From contig NZ_CP089291.1 in the NCBI RefSeq assembly GCF_022818495.1, forward strand, positions 4,047,501-4,111,500: a stretch of 64,000 nt of DNA. Direction: 5' to 3'. A program made the position numbers and the translations under genes. How positions within the stretch are numbered: the stretch's first letter is position 1; each line of letters starts with the position of its first letter. The DNA comes from Fodinisporobacter ferrooxydans (lineage in GTDB: Bacteria; Bacillota; Bacilli; Tumebacillales; MYW30-H2). The notes under the pieces were generated by a model, which was not told where the DNA came from, ran no database searches, and was given only the letters and a program-made list of their open reading frames with translations. This document shows, in pieces, positions 1-7,683 of the stretch.

Positions 1-367
1 TCGTGAAATCCAGTTTGCCTACTACCTTGACGGCGTGAGACTTGGTTTGCGTTTGATGGAATTGGATGCCGCTTTCTTTTTCGTAACCTTCCACGCCATC
101 AAGGTTTTCAAGAAAATCAAAATGCCACCATGCCCGTCGAAATTCTCCGTCTGTCACGGCCTGCAGCCCAATCTCTTTTTGCTTTTCCACAATGCGACTG
201 ATCTCTTCGTTTTCGATCAATCGTAATTGTTCCGCCGAAATATCGCCTGCCGTTTTTTGCAACCGCGCCTTTTTAATCCGTTCCGATCTTAATAAGCTGC
301 CTACTTGATCCGCTCGAAACGGTGGTTCGTTACGATGCAGCAATTGATTGGAATTTTGCACCAACAT
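1..367 (-). CDS. MetE-like (YxjG/YxjH family) methyltransferase, 5' part
   Basis: The first 122 codons of a cobalamin-independent methionine synthase-like protein; the rest lies beyond the left edge. The family (C-terminal catalytic domain of MetE, B. subtilis YxjG/YxjH type) moves a methyl group to homocysteine or a related thiol in the cytoplasm. Seen directly: FRADQVGSLL at residues 17-26, the usual opening of this family, and TDGEFRR at 72-78 followed by an aromatic-rich WWHFDFL stretch. The ATG at 367 follows AAGGA. Only about 100 bases separate it from the next gene upstream, too little for an S-box, so none regulates it here. Family assignment is good; the exact substrate is not visible. 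Confidence 0.85.
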   Translation of the reverse strand, partial: MLVQNSNQLLHRNEPPFRADQVGSLLRSERIKKARLQKTAGDISAEQLRLIENEEISRIVEKQKEIGLQAVTDGEFRRAWWHFDFLENLDGVEGYEKESGIQFHQTQTKSHAVKVVGKLDFT

Positions 368-420
368 ACATTCCTTCTTTCTATGAGATACGCAATAGAT
401 ATGTAAAAACGTAACAAGTA

Positions 421-464
421 AAAACAACCTCCTTCCGCTTGGAAAACAGCAAAGAGGTTGTTTT
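421..464 (-). terminator. Hairpin terminator after the YdjO-like gene
   Basis: Arms AAAACAACCTC (421-431) and GAGGTTGTTTT (454-464) pair perfectly. The A/T ends of the arms supply the U-run on both strands. It lies just downstream of the YdjO-like gene on the minus strand. Confidence 0.75.
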
Positions 465-474
465 AACTTTACTT

Positions 475-651
475 CTATTCTATTCTAATGTTCTTTGTTT
501 CTTCAACCATTTTACTGCTGCACATCGGACACTTCGGCTCGTCAACCAATACAAACTCTTTCCTTGACCAACAATTGCAGGAAGTACATTGCCAAATAAC
601 TGTATCCTGATAGACGTATTCACTGACGGGACGTTTTGTATTATAAGCCAT
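475..651 (-). CDS. YdjO-like cold-inducible zinc-ribbon protein (58 aa)
   Basis: A 58-residue protein starting MAYNTKRP at the ATG at 651, behind AGGAGG. Two CxxC pairs (C22/C25 and C41/C44) form a probable zinc ribbon, with a WQCTSCNCW core followed by PKCPMC. The length and the Cys pattern match the YdjO family, which is small and reported as cold-inducible in B. subtilis; the molecular function is unknown. A longer reading frame from 695 in another phase overlaps this gene and lacks the zinc motif, so I reject that frame. Confidence 0.75.
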   Translation of the reverse strand: MAYNTKRPVSEYVYQDTVIWQCTSCNCWSRKEFVLVDEPKCPMCSSKMVEETKNIRIE

Positions 652-1413
652 TGGAATCCTCCTATTCGCAAGGTCTTCAGTTCATGACATTGCATATGCT
701 CAAAACAAAAAATTCACAAATAAAGAGCAACGATCAAGTTGAATCGATAGCTCTTTATACACTGGGAATTGCTGAATTTCATCTATACTGAAAGATTAAT
801 TATATCATAAATCATAATCAATAACCACATTTATGCCCATAACTAAACACATTTTAGTGCAGACACGTTTTCGGCTAAATACCTGTCCATTGTTTTTACC
901 GATCTCATGTATGGCATATTCAAGATCGCATTGTGTCCGATCCCGTAAATATTGCTTGGCACCGTTTCTCGCTAAGTTTCATTTCTCTTGCTATAAGTCG
1001 TGCATACTTTGCTACATTTTCAGAATGACAAGCAGTCCCCCCCTTTTCCCCCCTTTAGATTACGACGAAACCGTTTGTAGGTAAATAGTGAATTATGTCG
1101 AATTTTGTTTTGGAAATATATTTATAAATTGTCCAAAAATATCAAAAATTATTACCGATAATTACTACTCAAACATGTCACAAATTATTTTTCGTATAAT
1201 TCTAAAGGCAATCCGTCTGGGTCGCAAAAAAAGGTGAATTTCTTAAATGAAACCATTGAACATTTGCAAAATTCTTAATAATCATCCTCTAATTACTCTA
1301 AAATGGCTGACAACAGGAATACATAACTTTTTTGGTGTTTTTTTCGGATTGAAACACCGAAAAACAAGGAATAAACTGGCTACATCTGACTGACAAAATT
1401 GAGGTGAGTTGTT
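652..1413. other. Non-coding stretch with one gene relic
   Basis: No supported gene apart from the glyoxalase-family relic described separately. A low-complexity C/T tract at about 1038-1056 and a frame at 833-1084 carry no recognisable protein features. The stretch probably holds the promoters of the YdjO-like gene and of the EamA transporter, but I could not define them. Confidence 0.5.
1185..1256 (-). pseudogene. C-terminal relic of a glyoxalase/VOC-family gene
   Basis: The minus-strand frame ending at TAA 1185-1187 reads KFTFFCDPDGLPLELYEK, the typical C-terminal strand of vicinal-oxygen-chelate proteins, where the Glu of LPLEL is the last metal ligand. Nothing family-like precedes it, so only about 20 residues of the gene survive. 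Confidence 0.65.
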
Positions 1414-2310
1414 TTGCTCCTGAACTATGTAGGCATGTTGTTCTGTATCGTCGTTTGGGGTAGTAACTTTGTTGCAAGCAGTTGGCTTGTACAGCAATTT
1501 AGTCCACTTGCGCTGGCAGCGATTCGTTTATCGTTAACTTCGGTTTTTTTAGTAATCTCCGCATTGCTTATGCATAAATTTTCCGTTCTCTCAAAAAAAC
1601 ACCTTGTTTATTTGCTTCTTTCCGGATTTTTTGGAACGCTAATCAATCAGGTTTGTTTTTTTAAAGCCGTAACATATACATCTCCTACAGAATCGGCCTT
1701 GATTATGTCGTTAACACCTATTGCAACGTGTGCTTTTGCTTATTTTATTTTAAAAGAACAAATTACGCCACGCATGGTTATTGGCTCAATGATTGCCATA
1801 ATGGGCGTATATGTCCTGATTGCACGCGGCACGGGACTCATCCATCCGAGTCTTGGCGACGCCTATGCTTTTGGCGCCATGTTGAGTTTTTCATTCAATC
1901 AGGTAATTATCCGAAAACTCACACTATATCTTGATACATTTATTGTTACCGTTTATTGTACGATACTTGGAACAGGGATGTTTATTCCACTGGCCATGAT
2001 GACAACACCTTCTCCTTCGATCGGCCACACATTTATGGACTGGTTGATCCTGATATTGTCCGGCATTATGTCTCAAGGTGTCTGTGGATTGATATGGAAT
2101 CGCAATATGGCTCAGGTAGGGGCTTCGAAAGCATCGATACTTACTGATCTGCAACCGTTCGTTGCAATGGTGACAGGATATGTATTTTTAGGTTTGCCAA
2201 TTACTTTCATTCAACTTTTGGGCGGCTGTTTAATCATTCTAGGCGTTATTTTTTCCACTGTTCGGTTCAGGATAAGAAAAAAGAATCATACCGCATCGAT
2301 TGGAATTTGA
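1414..2310 (+). CDS. EamA/DMT-family transporter
   Basis: A 298-residue membrane protein with about ten hydrophobic segments in two EamA repeats (roughly residues 5-135 and 150-282). The first repeat carries FAYFILKEQIT and the second GYVFLGLPIT, both at the usual conserved position. The family exports or imports small metabolites across the inner membrane; the substrate is unknown. The TTG at 1414 is chosen because GAGGTG lies 7 bases upstream; the ATG at 1435 is an alternative. It appears monocistronic and converges on the CGNR gene. Confidence 0.85.
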   Translation: MLLNYVGMLFCIVVWGSNFVASSWLVQQFSPLALAAIRLSLTSVFLVISALLMHKFSVLSKKHLVYLLLSGFFGTLINQVCFFKAVTYTSPTESALIMSLTPIATCAFAYFILKEQITPRMVIGSMIAIMGVYVLIARGTGLIHPSLGDAYAFGAMLSFSFNQVIIRKLTLYLDTFIVTVYCTILGTGMFIPLAMMTTPSPSIGHTFMDWLILILSGIMSQGVCGLIWNRNMAQVGASKASILTDLQPFVAMVTGYVFLGLPITFIQLLGGCLIILGVIFSTVRFRIRKKNHTASIGI

Positions 2311-2412
2311 ACAGTAACCGCAAACCGTTCCGGCATCCTTGTTGCAGCGCAAAGATCAATTTTAACGTGCAAAAGATAATGCTTTAAAAATAATCTCTGA
2401 TTGTTATTATTT

Positions 2413-2979
2413 TTATTTTTTGGATTGATACCGGGCCACCTTCGTCCGATTTCCGCAAATCTTCATCGAACACCACTTCCGTCGTCCGCTGAAATCCATA
2501 AACATCAACACACAATCAGGGTTTGCACATCGATGAAGAGTGAGAAGATCACCAGTTGCAAGGAGACGAAGAGCATCGAAAGCGACCAAAGAGATCAGGG
2601 AATCTGCAGGACTGCCCATTGGAACAGGTATTAGGGCTTCGTCCCTTACTTTATAAGAAAATGGCGCCCTTTCAACCAACTCTTCCAAATGCACTCGCAA
2701 GCGATCCGTCGCTATATATCCGTCTGCGATCTTTTCGAATTCCTTTCGCAAAAAATCCCGCATTTTGCGTAAAGCATACAACGCTTCTGGCGAGTCATAT
2801 CCTTCTTGAAAAATGTCCGGAAAGAGGCTTCCAGCCTGTTCCATCGCTTCGATCCAATGAGTAAGATCCTCCGAATTTACCAGCAAATCATGGCGAACAC
2901 CCCGCCGTACAACTTCTGTATTGATAAGATCCAAGGACAGATGCCCAGATACAAGCGGAAAAGCATCATGTACTGCCAT
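2413..2979 (-). CDS. CGNR zinc-finger / ABATE-domain regulator
   Basis: A 188-residue protein of the CGNR family. Residues 8-130 resemble the ABATE stress-response domain (HLSLDLINTEV near the start), and the C-terminus has the CGNR zinc finger: C-x4-C, RRKWCS, then CGNRTKVARY. The CGNR finger is thought to bind DNA, so this is probably a transcription factor. It is divergent from the DJ-1/PfpI gene at 3125, with 145 bases between holding inverted TAACCATA-type repeats. This arrangement suggests that it controls itself and the DJ-1 gene; that link is inference. Confidence 0.85.
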   Translation of the reverse strand: MAVHDAFPLVSGHLSLDLINTEVVRRGVRHDLLVNSEDLTHWIEAMEQAGSLFPDIFQEGYDSPEALYALRKMRDFLRKEFEKIADGYIATDRLRVHLEELVERAPFSYKVRDEALIPVPMGSPADSLISLVAFDALRLLATGDLLTLHRCANPDCVLMFMDFSGRRKWCSMKICGNRTKVARYQSKK

Positions 2980-3021
2980 TTTTTATTCCTCCTGACACGA
3001 AACGAGCAATCAAACATAAAC

Positions 3022-3099
3022 TAACCATATCATAACCTATTGACAGGTTAAGCAAAACTCATTTATTATACTAACCATAATTACATATAAATATGGTTA
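3022..3099. promoter_or_regulatory. Candidate operators between CGNR and DJ-1 genes
   Basis: TAACCATA occurs at 3022-3029 and 3072-3079, and its complement TATGGTTA at 3092-3099, making an inverted pair with a 12-base spacer. A second inverted pair, TAACCT (3033-3038) and AGGTTA (3045-3050), lies between. Repeated, phased half-sites in a divergent promoter region are typical of a local regulator's sites. Confidence 0.55.
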
Positions 3100-3124
3100 C
3101 TTATGATGAAAAGGAGGGTTTTTC

Positions 3125-3793
3125 ATGTCAAACACACGTAATCAAGGGTTTCGATTGGGGATTTATATATTCAAAGATGCAGAAATTATAGACTTTTCTG
3201 CGCCTTATGGAGTGTTTTCCGTAGCAAGGCGTTTCGATCCCGAACTTGATGTTTTCTTCATCGCAGATTCCATGCGTCCTGTTCAAACACAGGCGGGATT
3301 CACTGTGCTGCCAAATTACAGCTTCAGTGATCAGCCAAGCATGAATGCTTTTTTAATACCTGGTGGATTCGGTACACGACAAGAAATGCACAATACCCGC
3401 CTGCATGATTACATCCGAAATCTGCCAGAGAATTGCTTATTGACGAGCGTTTGCACCGGTTCCTGGATTTATGGCAAGATGGGATTGCTTGATGGAATAG
3501 CGGCAACAAACCGCAAAGAACCGGATCGGCAAGAGGCTTCGAGTCATGGAAAAGTGCCCATTGATCGTTTGGCGGAAATTGCACCAGCCTGTAAAATCGA
3601 CCGCTCCCGAGTCGTCGACAGCGGCCGCATTGTGACTGCCGGCGGCATCAGTTCAGGAATGGAAATGGGATTTCATTTGCTAAGACGGGCCGGTTACGAT
3701 GATGTCTTTCTTTCCGAAGTTGCAAGAGTCATGGAATATAGCAAAGCATACGACATTTACAAAGGTGATGTTCTGACTTCTACTCCCCAATAA
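3125..3793 (+). CDS. DJ-1/PfpI-family protein
   Basis: A 222-residue protein of the DJ-1/PfpI (class I glutamine amidotransferase-like) superfamily, of the type also found as the N-terminal part of some AraC regulators and in isonitrile hydratases. The nucleophile elbow is seen as TSVCTGSWIYGKMGLLDG with the conserved Cys, preceded by FLIPGGFG. After LLDG, the usual ATTHW segment reads AATNRKEPDRQEASSHG, a polar stretch that departs from the family and may alter the active site. No DNA-binding domain is present. GGAGG precedes the ATG. Function is unproven. Confidence 0.8.
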   Translation: MSNTRNQGFRLGIYIFKDAEIIDFSAPYGVFSVARRFDPELDVFFIADSMRPVQTQAGFTVLPNYSFSDQPSMNAFLIPGGFGTRQEMHNTRLHDYIRNLPENCLLTSVCTGSWIYGKMGLLDGIAATNRKEPDRQEASSHGKVPIDRLAEIAPACKIDRSRVVDSGRIVTAGGISSGMEMGFHLLRRAGYDDVFLSEVARVMEYSKAYDIYKGDVLTSTPQ

Positions 3794-3929
3794 TGTTTCG
3801 TATTGTAAAATCAGCTTGCCAATACAAAAAAACGTTTGGAAAGAACGAGAGAGTCATGACTAGTTCTAACGGACTAACTGAAAATTACCCGTAATGCTCA
3901 TTCAATTCCTGCCGATATCCCCGATACTA

Positions 3930-4090
3930 AAAGTGCGTGTTCAAAAAGTGGTTAAGTAAGACACAAGGAGTGCGAAGCCGAAGCACGAAAAGGCGACGGA
4001 GTGTACGTGTCTGGTACATGAGTAAGCCTTTTGGGGATTCGAAAGCAATCCGCCGTGGAGTTTTGACTACTTTTTGAACATCCTCTAAAA
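3930..4090. repeat. Structured interspersed repeat with inverted ends
   Basis: About 160 bases that open with GTGTTCAAAAAGT and close with ACTTTTTGAACATCC, so the ends pair. Inside are further hairpins: GACAC/GTGTC, GTGC/GCAC and GGATT/AATCC. The base composition is richer in G and purines than its surroundings and no reading frame is present. One end (AGAGGATGTTCAAAA) recurs at 8835-8849. I recall similar elements as multi-copy repeats in Brevibacillus-like genomes; copy number cannot be checked here. Confidence 0.6.
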
Positions 4091-4135
4091 GTAGGAAGTG
4101 GAACAGCAATCTATTTTTATCAAGGGGCTGACGAC

Positions 4136-4354
4136 ATGATATTTCTACCTGTAGTTTTGGCAGTGGGGATTATCATCGGGATTGTTGTTGGAGTATTATT
4201 GGGAATCGGTGTAGGTTGGATCGCAGGAACGGTTCTCACTCTTATTTCCAATGAAGCAAGAATCGATTTGGGGATAGCTGTACTGGTTTTCATTGCTCTC
4301 TCCTACCTTGCTTATAGAGTCTTGCAGACACCAAAAACACATACTATAAAATAG
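4136..4354 (+). CDS. Small two-helix membrane protein (72 aa)
   Basis: An unrecognised 72-residue protein with two hydrophobic helices: residues 3-36, Gly/Val-rich (GVLLGIGVGWIAG), and 47-64. AAGGGG precedes the ATG, and a clear rho-independent terminator follows at 4422, which supports expression. No function can be assigned. Confidence 0.5.
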   Translation: MIFLPVVLAVGIIIGIVVGVLLGIGVGWIAGTVLTLISNEARIDLGIAVLVFIALSYLAYRVLQTPKTHTIK

Positions 4355-4421
4355 CTCAATTGGAACTTGCAATATCTATGCTTTTCTGTGCATTTTGTGC
4401 ATTGGGAATTCATTCTTTGAT

Positions 4422-4445
4422 AATGCTGCTTTTGCAGCATTTTTT
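4422..4445 (+). terminator. Rho-independent terminator
   Basis: AATGCTGC / GCAGCATT with a TTTT loop, followed by a T run on the plus strand. It ends the small membrane-protein transcript. Confidence 0.8.
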
Positions 4446-4487
4446 GTTGCTGTGCGGATAGATCCCACATATGCCGCCAAAAACTCG

Positions 4488-4958
4488 TCAATCGTCTCGG
4501 CCATACAATTGGTTTGCGGGTACAGTCTTTTCCATATGCCGCTCGGGTTCAACGATCCGAGTAAAGCCATATTTTTCGTACAGGCCGTGTGCGTCCCTCG
4601 TTACAAGTTGAAACTTCCGGAGACCTTGCAACAACGGATGTCCCATAATGCACTCCATCATCCACTTGGACAGCCCCTGTCCCCGATATGCCGGCAAAAC
4701 AAACACATCACCCAAATATGCAAATGTGGCAAAGTCAGAAATCACTCGTGCAAATCCAACCTGCTCTACCCCATGGTAAATTCCGAAACATAATGAGTTT
4801 TGAATCGACCGCTCTGCAACATCCCGTGGGATCCCTTTGCACCAGTACGCTTCATCGTGCAGATACTTGCATACCACATCCACATCCATGCGATTTCGAT
4901 CTGTCGATAGCACAAAATTATTTTGGCTAACTTCGTATTTGTCAGAAACCATTGTCAA
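4488..4958 (-). CDS. GNAT N-acetyltransferase
   Basis: A 156-residue GCN5-type acetyltransferase. Residues 77-110 carry the acetyl-CoA-binding region (LGDVFVLPAYRGQGLSKWM, with RGQGLS as the pyrophosphate loop), and LYEKYGFTRI closes the fold. The stop of the PaiB-like gene (TGA 4955-4957) overlaps the TTG start at 4958, which has AGGAGG 6 bases upstream; the ATG at 4952 is the alternative start. The overlap implies translational coupling, as in the B. subtilis paiA-paiB pair, but this protein is not closely PaiA-like and its substrate is unknown. Confidence 0.85.
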   Translation of the reverse strand: MTMVSDKYEVSQNNFVLSTDRNRMDVDVVCKYLHDEAYWCKGIPRDVAERSIQNSLCFGIYHGVEQVGFARVISDFATFAYLGDVFVLPAYRGQGLSKWMMECIMGHPLLQGLRKFQLVTRDAHGLYEKYGFTRIVEPERHMEKTVPANQLYGRDD

Positions 4959-5584
4959 TCACTCCCTCCTACAACATCAAGCTGAATCTGCATCAGCCTG
5001 GCAACCTCGCCAGCTTGACGGTCATTTGAGTTTCGAAGTCCATCGATCACAGCGCGAATAGTATCTGCAGACTTGTTTTGACTCAGCTTGGCCTTCCCCT
5101 CCATCGCCGCAACTTCGATTTCAAATCCTACCACTGCTTTCTCCAGCTTCACATAAAATTCTTCGTCCAAATGGTCCAAGAGCGATGAATTTGGCTCGTA
5201 AAAACGGACCGTCTCCATGAGTAGTGAGTGTAATTGCCGCTCATCCTGGATGATCCGACACTTGCCAGTCACATGAACAGCCACATAGTTCCATGTAGGA
5301 ACCGCTTGCTTCTCTACGTACCAAGAGGGCGAAATGTATGCGTGTGGTCCTTGAAAAACAATCAAAACTTCTGCCCCATCCAGCTTCCGCCAGTGCGGAT
5401 TTGCCTTTGCGAAATGGCCCAAAAGCGTTTGTTTCCGGGTAGCACCTTGCTCGATCAACAGCGGCAAATGCGTGGCAAAAGGGCGTTCGTTCACTTGTGA
5501 AAACAGAATGCCAAAACTGTTCTGTCGAATGAATTGAACCATCTCTTCGGTGTCGTGTATCTCAAAAGATGCTGGTATGTACAT
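4955..5584 (-). CDS. FMN-binding negative regulator, PaiB family
   Basis: 209 residues of the FMN-binding split-barrel PaiB family (MYIPASFEIHD at the N-terminus, THLPLLIE, HFAKANPHW, and GPHAYISPSWY at about 80-90, all family-typical). PaiB was described as a negative regulator of sporulation and degradative-enzyme genes, but the biochemical role of the fold is unclear. It is transcribed with the GNAT gene. Directly upstream on the other strand lies the stump of a MocR-type regulator that probably once controlled the pair. Confidence 0.85.
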   Translation of the reverse strand: MYIPASFEIHDTEEMVQFIRQNSFGILFSQVNERPFATHLPLLIEQGATRKQTLLGHFAKANPHWRKLDGAEVLIVFQGPHAYISPSWYVEKQAVPTWNYVAVHVTGKCRIIQDERQLHSLLMETVRFYEPNSSLLDHLDEEFYVKLEKAVVGFEIEVAAMEGKAKLSQNKSADTIRAVIDGLRNSNDRQAGEVARLMQIQLDVVGGSD

Positions 5585-5717
5585 GATATTGCCTCCTCGT
5601 AAAAATACTGTTCATTTTCTCTTTGTTATCCTATCGCCACTTCTCCTAGTTGTCTCCAGCCAATTGGTGATTTTCTTGCCCAGCTAATTCCTGTATCATG
5701 GACATGAGGTGGTACTC

Positions 5718-5834
5718 ATGACTTGGAAGCCTGATTGGAACATCGACGAACCTGTATTCCGTCAAATTGCGAGACATTATGAAGAACTTATTATCAGCGG
5801 TGAACTATCACCAATTTGCCCAAAATCTAATTGA
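5718..5834 (+). pseudogene. Truncated GntR/MocR-type regulator (N-terminus only)
   Basis: An ATG with GAGGTGG upstream opens a frame reading MTWKPDWNIDEPVFRQI, then YEELIISGELSP, the standard first helix of MocR regulators. Family similarity stops abruptly at about 5812 and a TGA follows at 5832. From that point the DNA belongs to a different, opposite-strand gene, so a deletion or recombination joined the two. Confidence 0.75.
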
Positions 5835-6093
5835 CCATGACTGATGGATAAAGTGTCAAAAGTAATTTCATCAATCCTTTTTCGAAACGAACGTTGCTTC
5901 CCACCAACTCCATACATTACAACTATTTCATCATGAAGTTCTGGTTTTATATCTATTTTTCTGCTGCATCGATAGAAATAATGGTTCGAGAAGCTCCTGT
6001 ATCAATAATCACATTTTCGATAATTGTTGATTTTCCTCTGTGTGTAAGTACTAAAGAAGTAAATAATAATCCATCGACAAGATTAATTTTCAT
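5809..6093 (-). pseudogene. Retropepsin-like aspartic protease, frameshifted and 3'-truncated
   Basis: The start ATG at 6093 overlaps the upstream gene. The frame shows a conserved VIIDTGASRTIIS motif (the DTG catalytic triad) up to a stop at about 5950. Shifting one base restores the family sequence (KIDIKPELHDEIVVMYGVGG, then FRKRIDEITFDTLSI). The shift lies in an A-run (GAAAAATAG), consistent with one missing A. The gene then ends at the junction with the MocR stump near 5812. Intact relatives are small bacterial aspartyl proteases of unknown target. Confidence 0.7.
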
Positions 6094-6334
6094 AGGCACT
6101 TCTCTTAATTGCCGGCTTTACCAGAACCTCCATAACAATCCGATCTTTTGAAGTATGGTATATAAATCGATCCCCTTTGCACTCACGAAGCACTTTTAAT
6201 GTTTCGTCATCAGATACAGGGCGGATTACTGCAACTTCTTCAACATATACTTTATTCCCTTCATAGTGTGATTTGATCTCCTCCACCAAAACAAATTGCT
6301 CGGGATATAATTGACGTACTTCTGTCCATAGCAT
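6083..6334 (-). CDS. Conserved hypothetical protein next to retropepsin-like gene (83 aa)
   Basis: An 83-residue soluble protein starting MLWTEVRQLYPEQFVLVEE, with VAVIRPVSD in the middle and GDRFIYHTSKD near the end. I recall such proteins paired with small retropepsin-like proteases in Bacillales, and here too its 3' end overlaps the start of that gene by 11 bases. Its function is not known; a partner or substrate role for the protease is speculation. The gene looks intact although its partner is broken. Confidence 0.7.
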   Translation of the reverse strand: MLWTEVRQLYPEQFVLVEEIKSHYEGNKVYVEEVAVIRPVSDDETLKVLRECKGDRFIYHTSKDRIVMEVLVKPAIKRSAYEN

Positions 6335-6388
6335 ACGTTATCACTGCTTTCCCTTTTTTCTTTTATAATACCATGCAAATAATAATAA

Positions 6389-6410
6389 AAGGAGTCCATA
6401 AGGACTCCTT
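6389..6410 (-). terminator. Rho-independent terminator
   Basis: AAGGAGTCC / GGACTCCTT with an ATAA loop. On the minus strand TTTTATTATTATT follows, so it terminates the gene region at 6414-6841. Confidence 0.8.
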
Positions 6411-6530
6411 ACATCAAACCAATACACCCAGCACATAAGCTGCGATAACAATTTTAAAGTATATGCAGTATTGCATAGTTTTAGACTTAAGTCCTTTATT
6501 TTCATCGGTTATAGAATACTCATCATTTTC

Positions 6531-6841
6531 CTAGTTCTTTTTATAAGCAATCAAATTAAAATGACTTATATGGATATGAACTGGCTTTGATAAATACGTT
6601 TTAGCGTCAGTGTCTGTTAAAACGACCGTTAAGATTTCGTTTGGTCCCCTTCCCGTACCATAATTAATTTTGAATTGCTGTCCTGTTTTATTATGGTATA
6701 ACCTTGTTCATTTAAAATTCTATTCCTAAGTTGTCCCTGTGTTGGGAATATGGAAAATAACAGGATAGTTAAACAAACTATACAGGCGATCAGAAATAGG
6801 ATCTTCGTCTTTGTTATACGGAGCATAAAAAATTCCTCCAT
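6531..6841 (-). pseudogene. Small membrane-anchored protein, frameshifted
   Basis: The N-terminus (MLRITKTKILFLIACIVCL) is a membrane anchor or signal segment, followed by LRNRILNEQGYTIIKQDSNS. After LIMVRE the frame ends, but the adjacent frame continues sensibly (NEILTVVLTDTDAKTYLS, then HIHISHFNLIAYKKN) to TAG at 6531. One missing G in the GGGG run near 6645 explains the break. After that TAG the same frame runs on as ENDEYSITDEN plus a hydrophobic segment to TGA 6414, directly before the terminator. This tail could be a second small gene or part of the same one. Confidence 0.55.
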
Positions 6842-6975
6842 ACTTTGGTTTCAAAATTAATCTTCACTCTTATTTCTATGTTATTCCATATAATCCGACT
6901 AATCCCTTTTGTATGTAGTTCAACTTATCCCGTTACATATCGCTACATTGCTAGACTATCCCTGCCCGTTTGAAC

Positions 6976-7001
6976 AAAAAAACGGCTACCCAAGCAACCG
7001 T
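6976..7001 (-). terminator. Terminator of the XRE-cupin gene
   Basis: On the minus strand ACGGTT and AGCCGT pair across an 8-base loop and are followed by TTTTTTT. It lies 24 bases after the regulator's stop codon. Confidence 0.7.
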
Positions 7002-7024
7002 CACCCGCATCTACCTTTGATCCC

Positions 7025-7597
7025 CTATTGATCAACACGATGGTATACAAGCAACACAAGAAATTCACAGTCTTCATCATGTTCATTTATGTAGATATGA
7101 CTCACATCAGCCACAAAATGTATCGAATCACCTGCTTCGAGAACATACGCTTGATCCTTTATTCGTAACGTTAAACATCCTTTCTTGACCCAAATGCCTT
7201 CTGTGACATTTGCTCCATGCGCTTCCGCTTCATGAAAGCATTCCGGCAGCAGTCGCGTCTGAAACAGTTCAACCGATCGGGGATGCCGGATCGTCAAGAC
7301 ATTCCGTACAACGTAATGACCATTATTATCTTGAACGATCGGCTGTTCAGACTGCCTCACCACTATAGCATGCGGTTGTTCAAAATCTTTGAGGAATACC
7401 GAAAAGGGAACCTGTAATCCCCCGGCAATCTTCCACAATGTTACGACCGTTGGATTCGATTCACCCCGTTCAATTTGACCCAGCATGGGTTTGCTTACCT
7501 CAGTCACATCAGCAAGTTGATCAAGCGTCCACCCGCGTTCCTTACGGAGACGGCGCAGTGTTTGACCGATGTGTTGTGTTAAATAATCGATTTCCAT
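7025..7597 (-). CDS. XRE-family regulator with C-terminal cupin
   Basis: 190 residues. An N-terminal helix-turn-helix of the Cro/C1 type (about 12-66; RRLRKERGWTLDQLADVTEVSK) is joined to a cupin sensor domain (about 105-188; VLEAGDSIHFVADVSHIYIN). Such proteins sense small metabolites and usually repress a neighbouring transporter or amino-acid gene. It is divergent from azlD-azlC, and a 14-bp palindrome lies between them, so it very likely controls that operon. The ligand is unknown. Confidence 0.9.
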   Translation of the reverse strand: MEIDYLTQHIGQTLRRLRKERGWTLDQLADVTEVSKPMLGQIERGESNPTVVTLWKIAGGLQVPFSVFLKDFEQPHAIVVRQSEQPIVQDNNGHYVVRNVLTIRHPRSVELFQTRLLPECFHEAEAHGANVTEGIWVKKGCLTLRIKDQAYVLEAGDSIHFVADVSHIYINEHDEDCEFLVLLVYHRVDQ

Positions 7598-7613
7598 TCC
7601 AGCTCACCTCTTT

Positions 7614-7647
7614 TATACTATAACATACACAGATATGTTATAGTATA
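7614..7647. promoter_or_regulatory. Perfect palindromic operator between XRE-cupin and azlDC
   Basis: TACTATAACATA (7616-7627) and TATGTTATAGTA (7634-7645) are exact reverse complements with spacer CACAGA, and two more bases pair on each side. It lies between the divergent starts at 7597 and 7684, the expected place for the XRE-cupin protein's binding site. Confidence 0.75.
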
Positions 7648-7683
7648 TTTAATGAACTCTTCAAATAAGGAGTGTGTTCAATC

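Noticed and set aside
368-474. An S-box (SAM riboswitch) before the MetE-like gene
   Set aside because: The space is only about 100 bases and is filled by the terminator of the neighbouring gene.
480-695. A 71-codon minus-strand frame over the YdjO-like gene
   Set aside because: A different phase (475-651) gives a 58-residue zinc ribbon with two CxxC pairs and a proper ribosome site; the longer frame has none of these.
833-1084. An 83-codon plus-strand frame in the gap before the EamA gene
   Set aside because: It crosses a C/T low-complexity tract, has no ribosome site and shows no protein-like composition.
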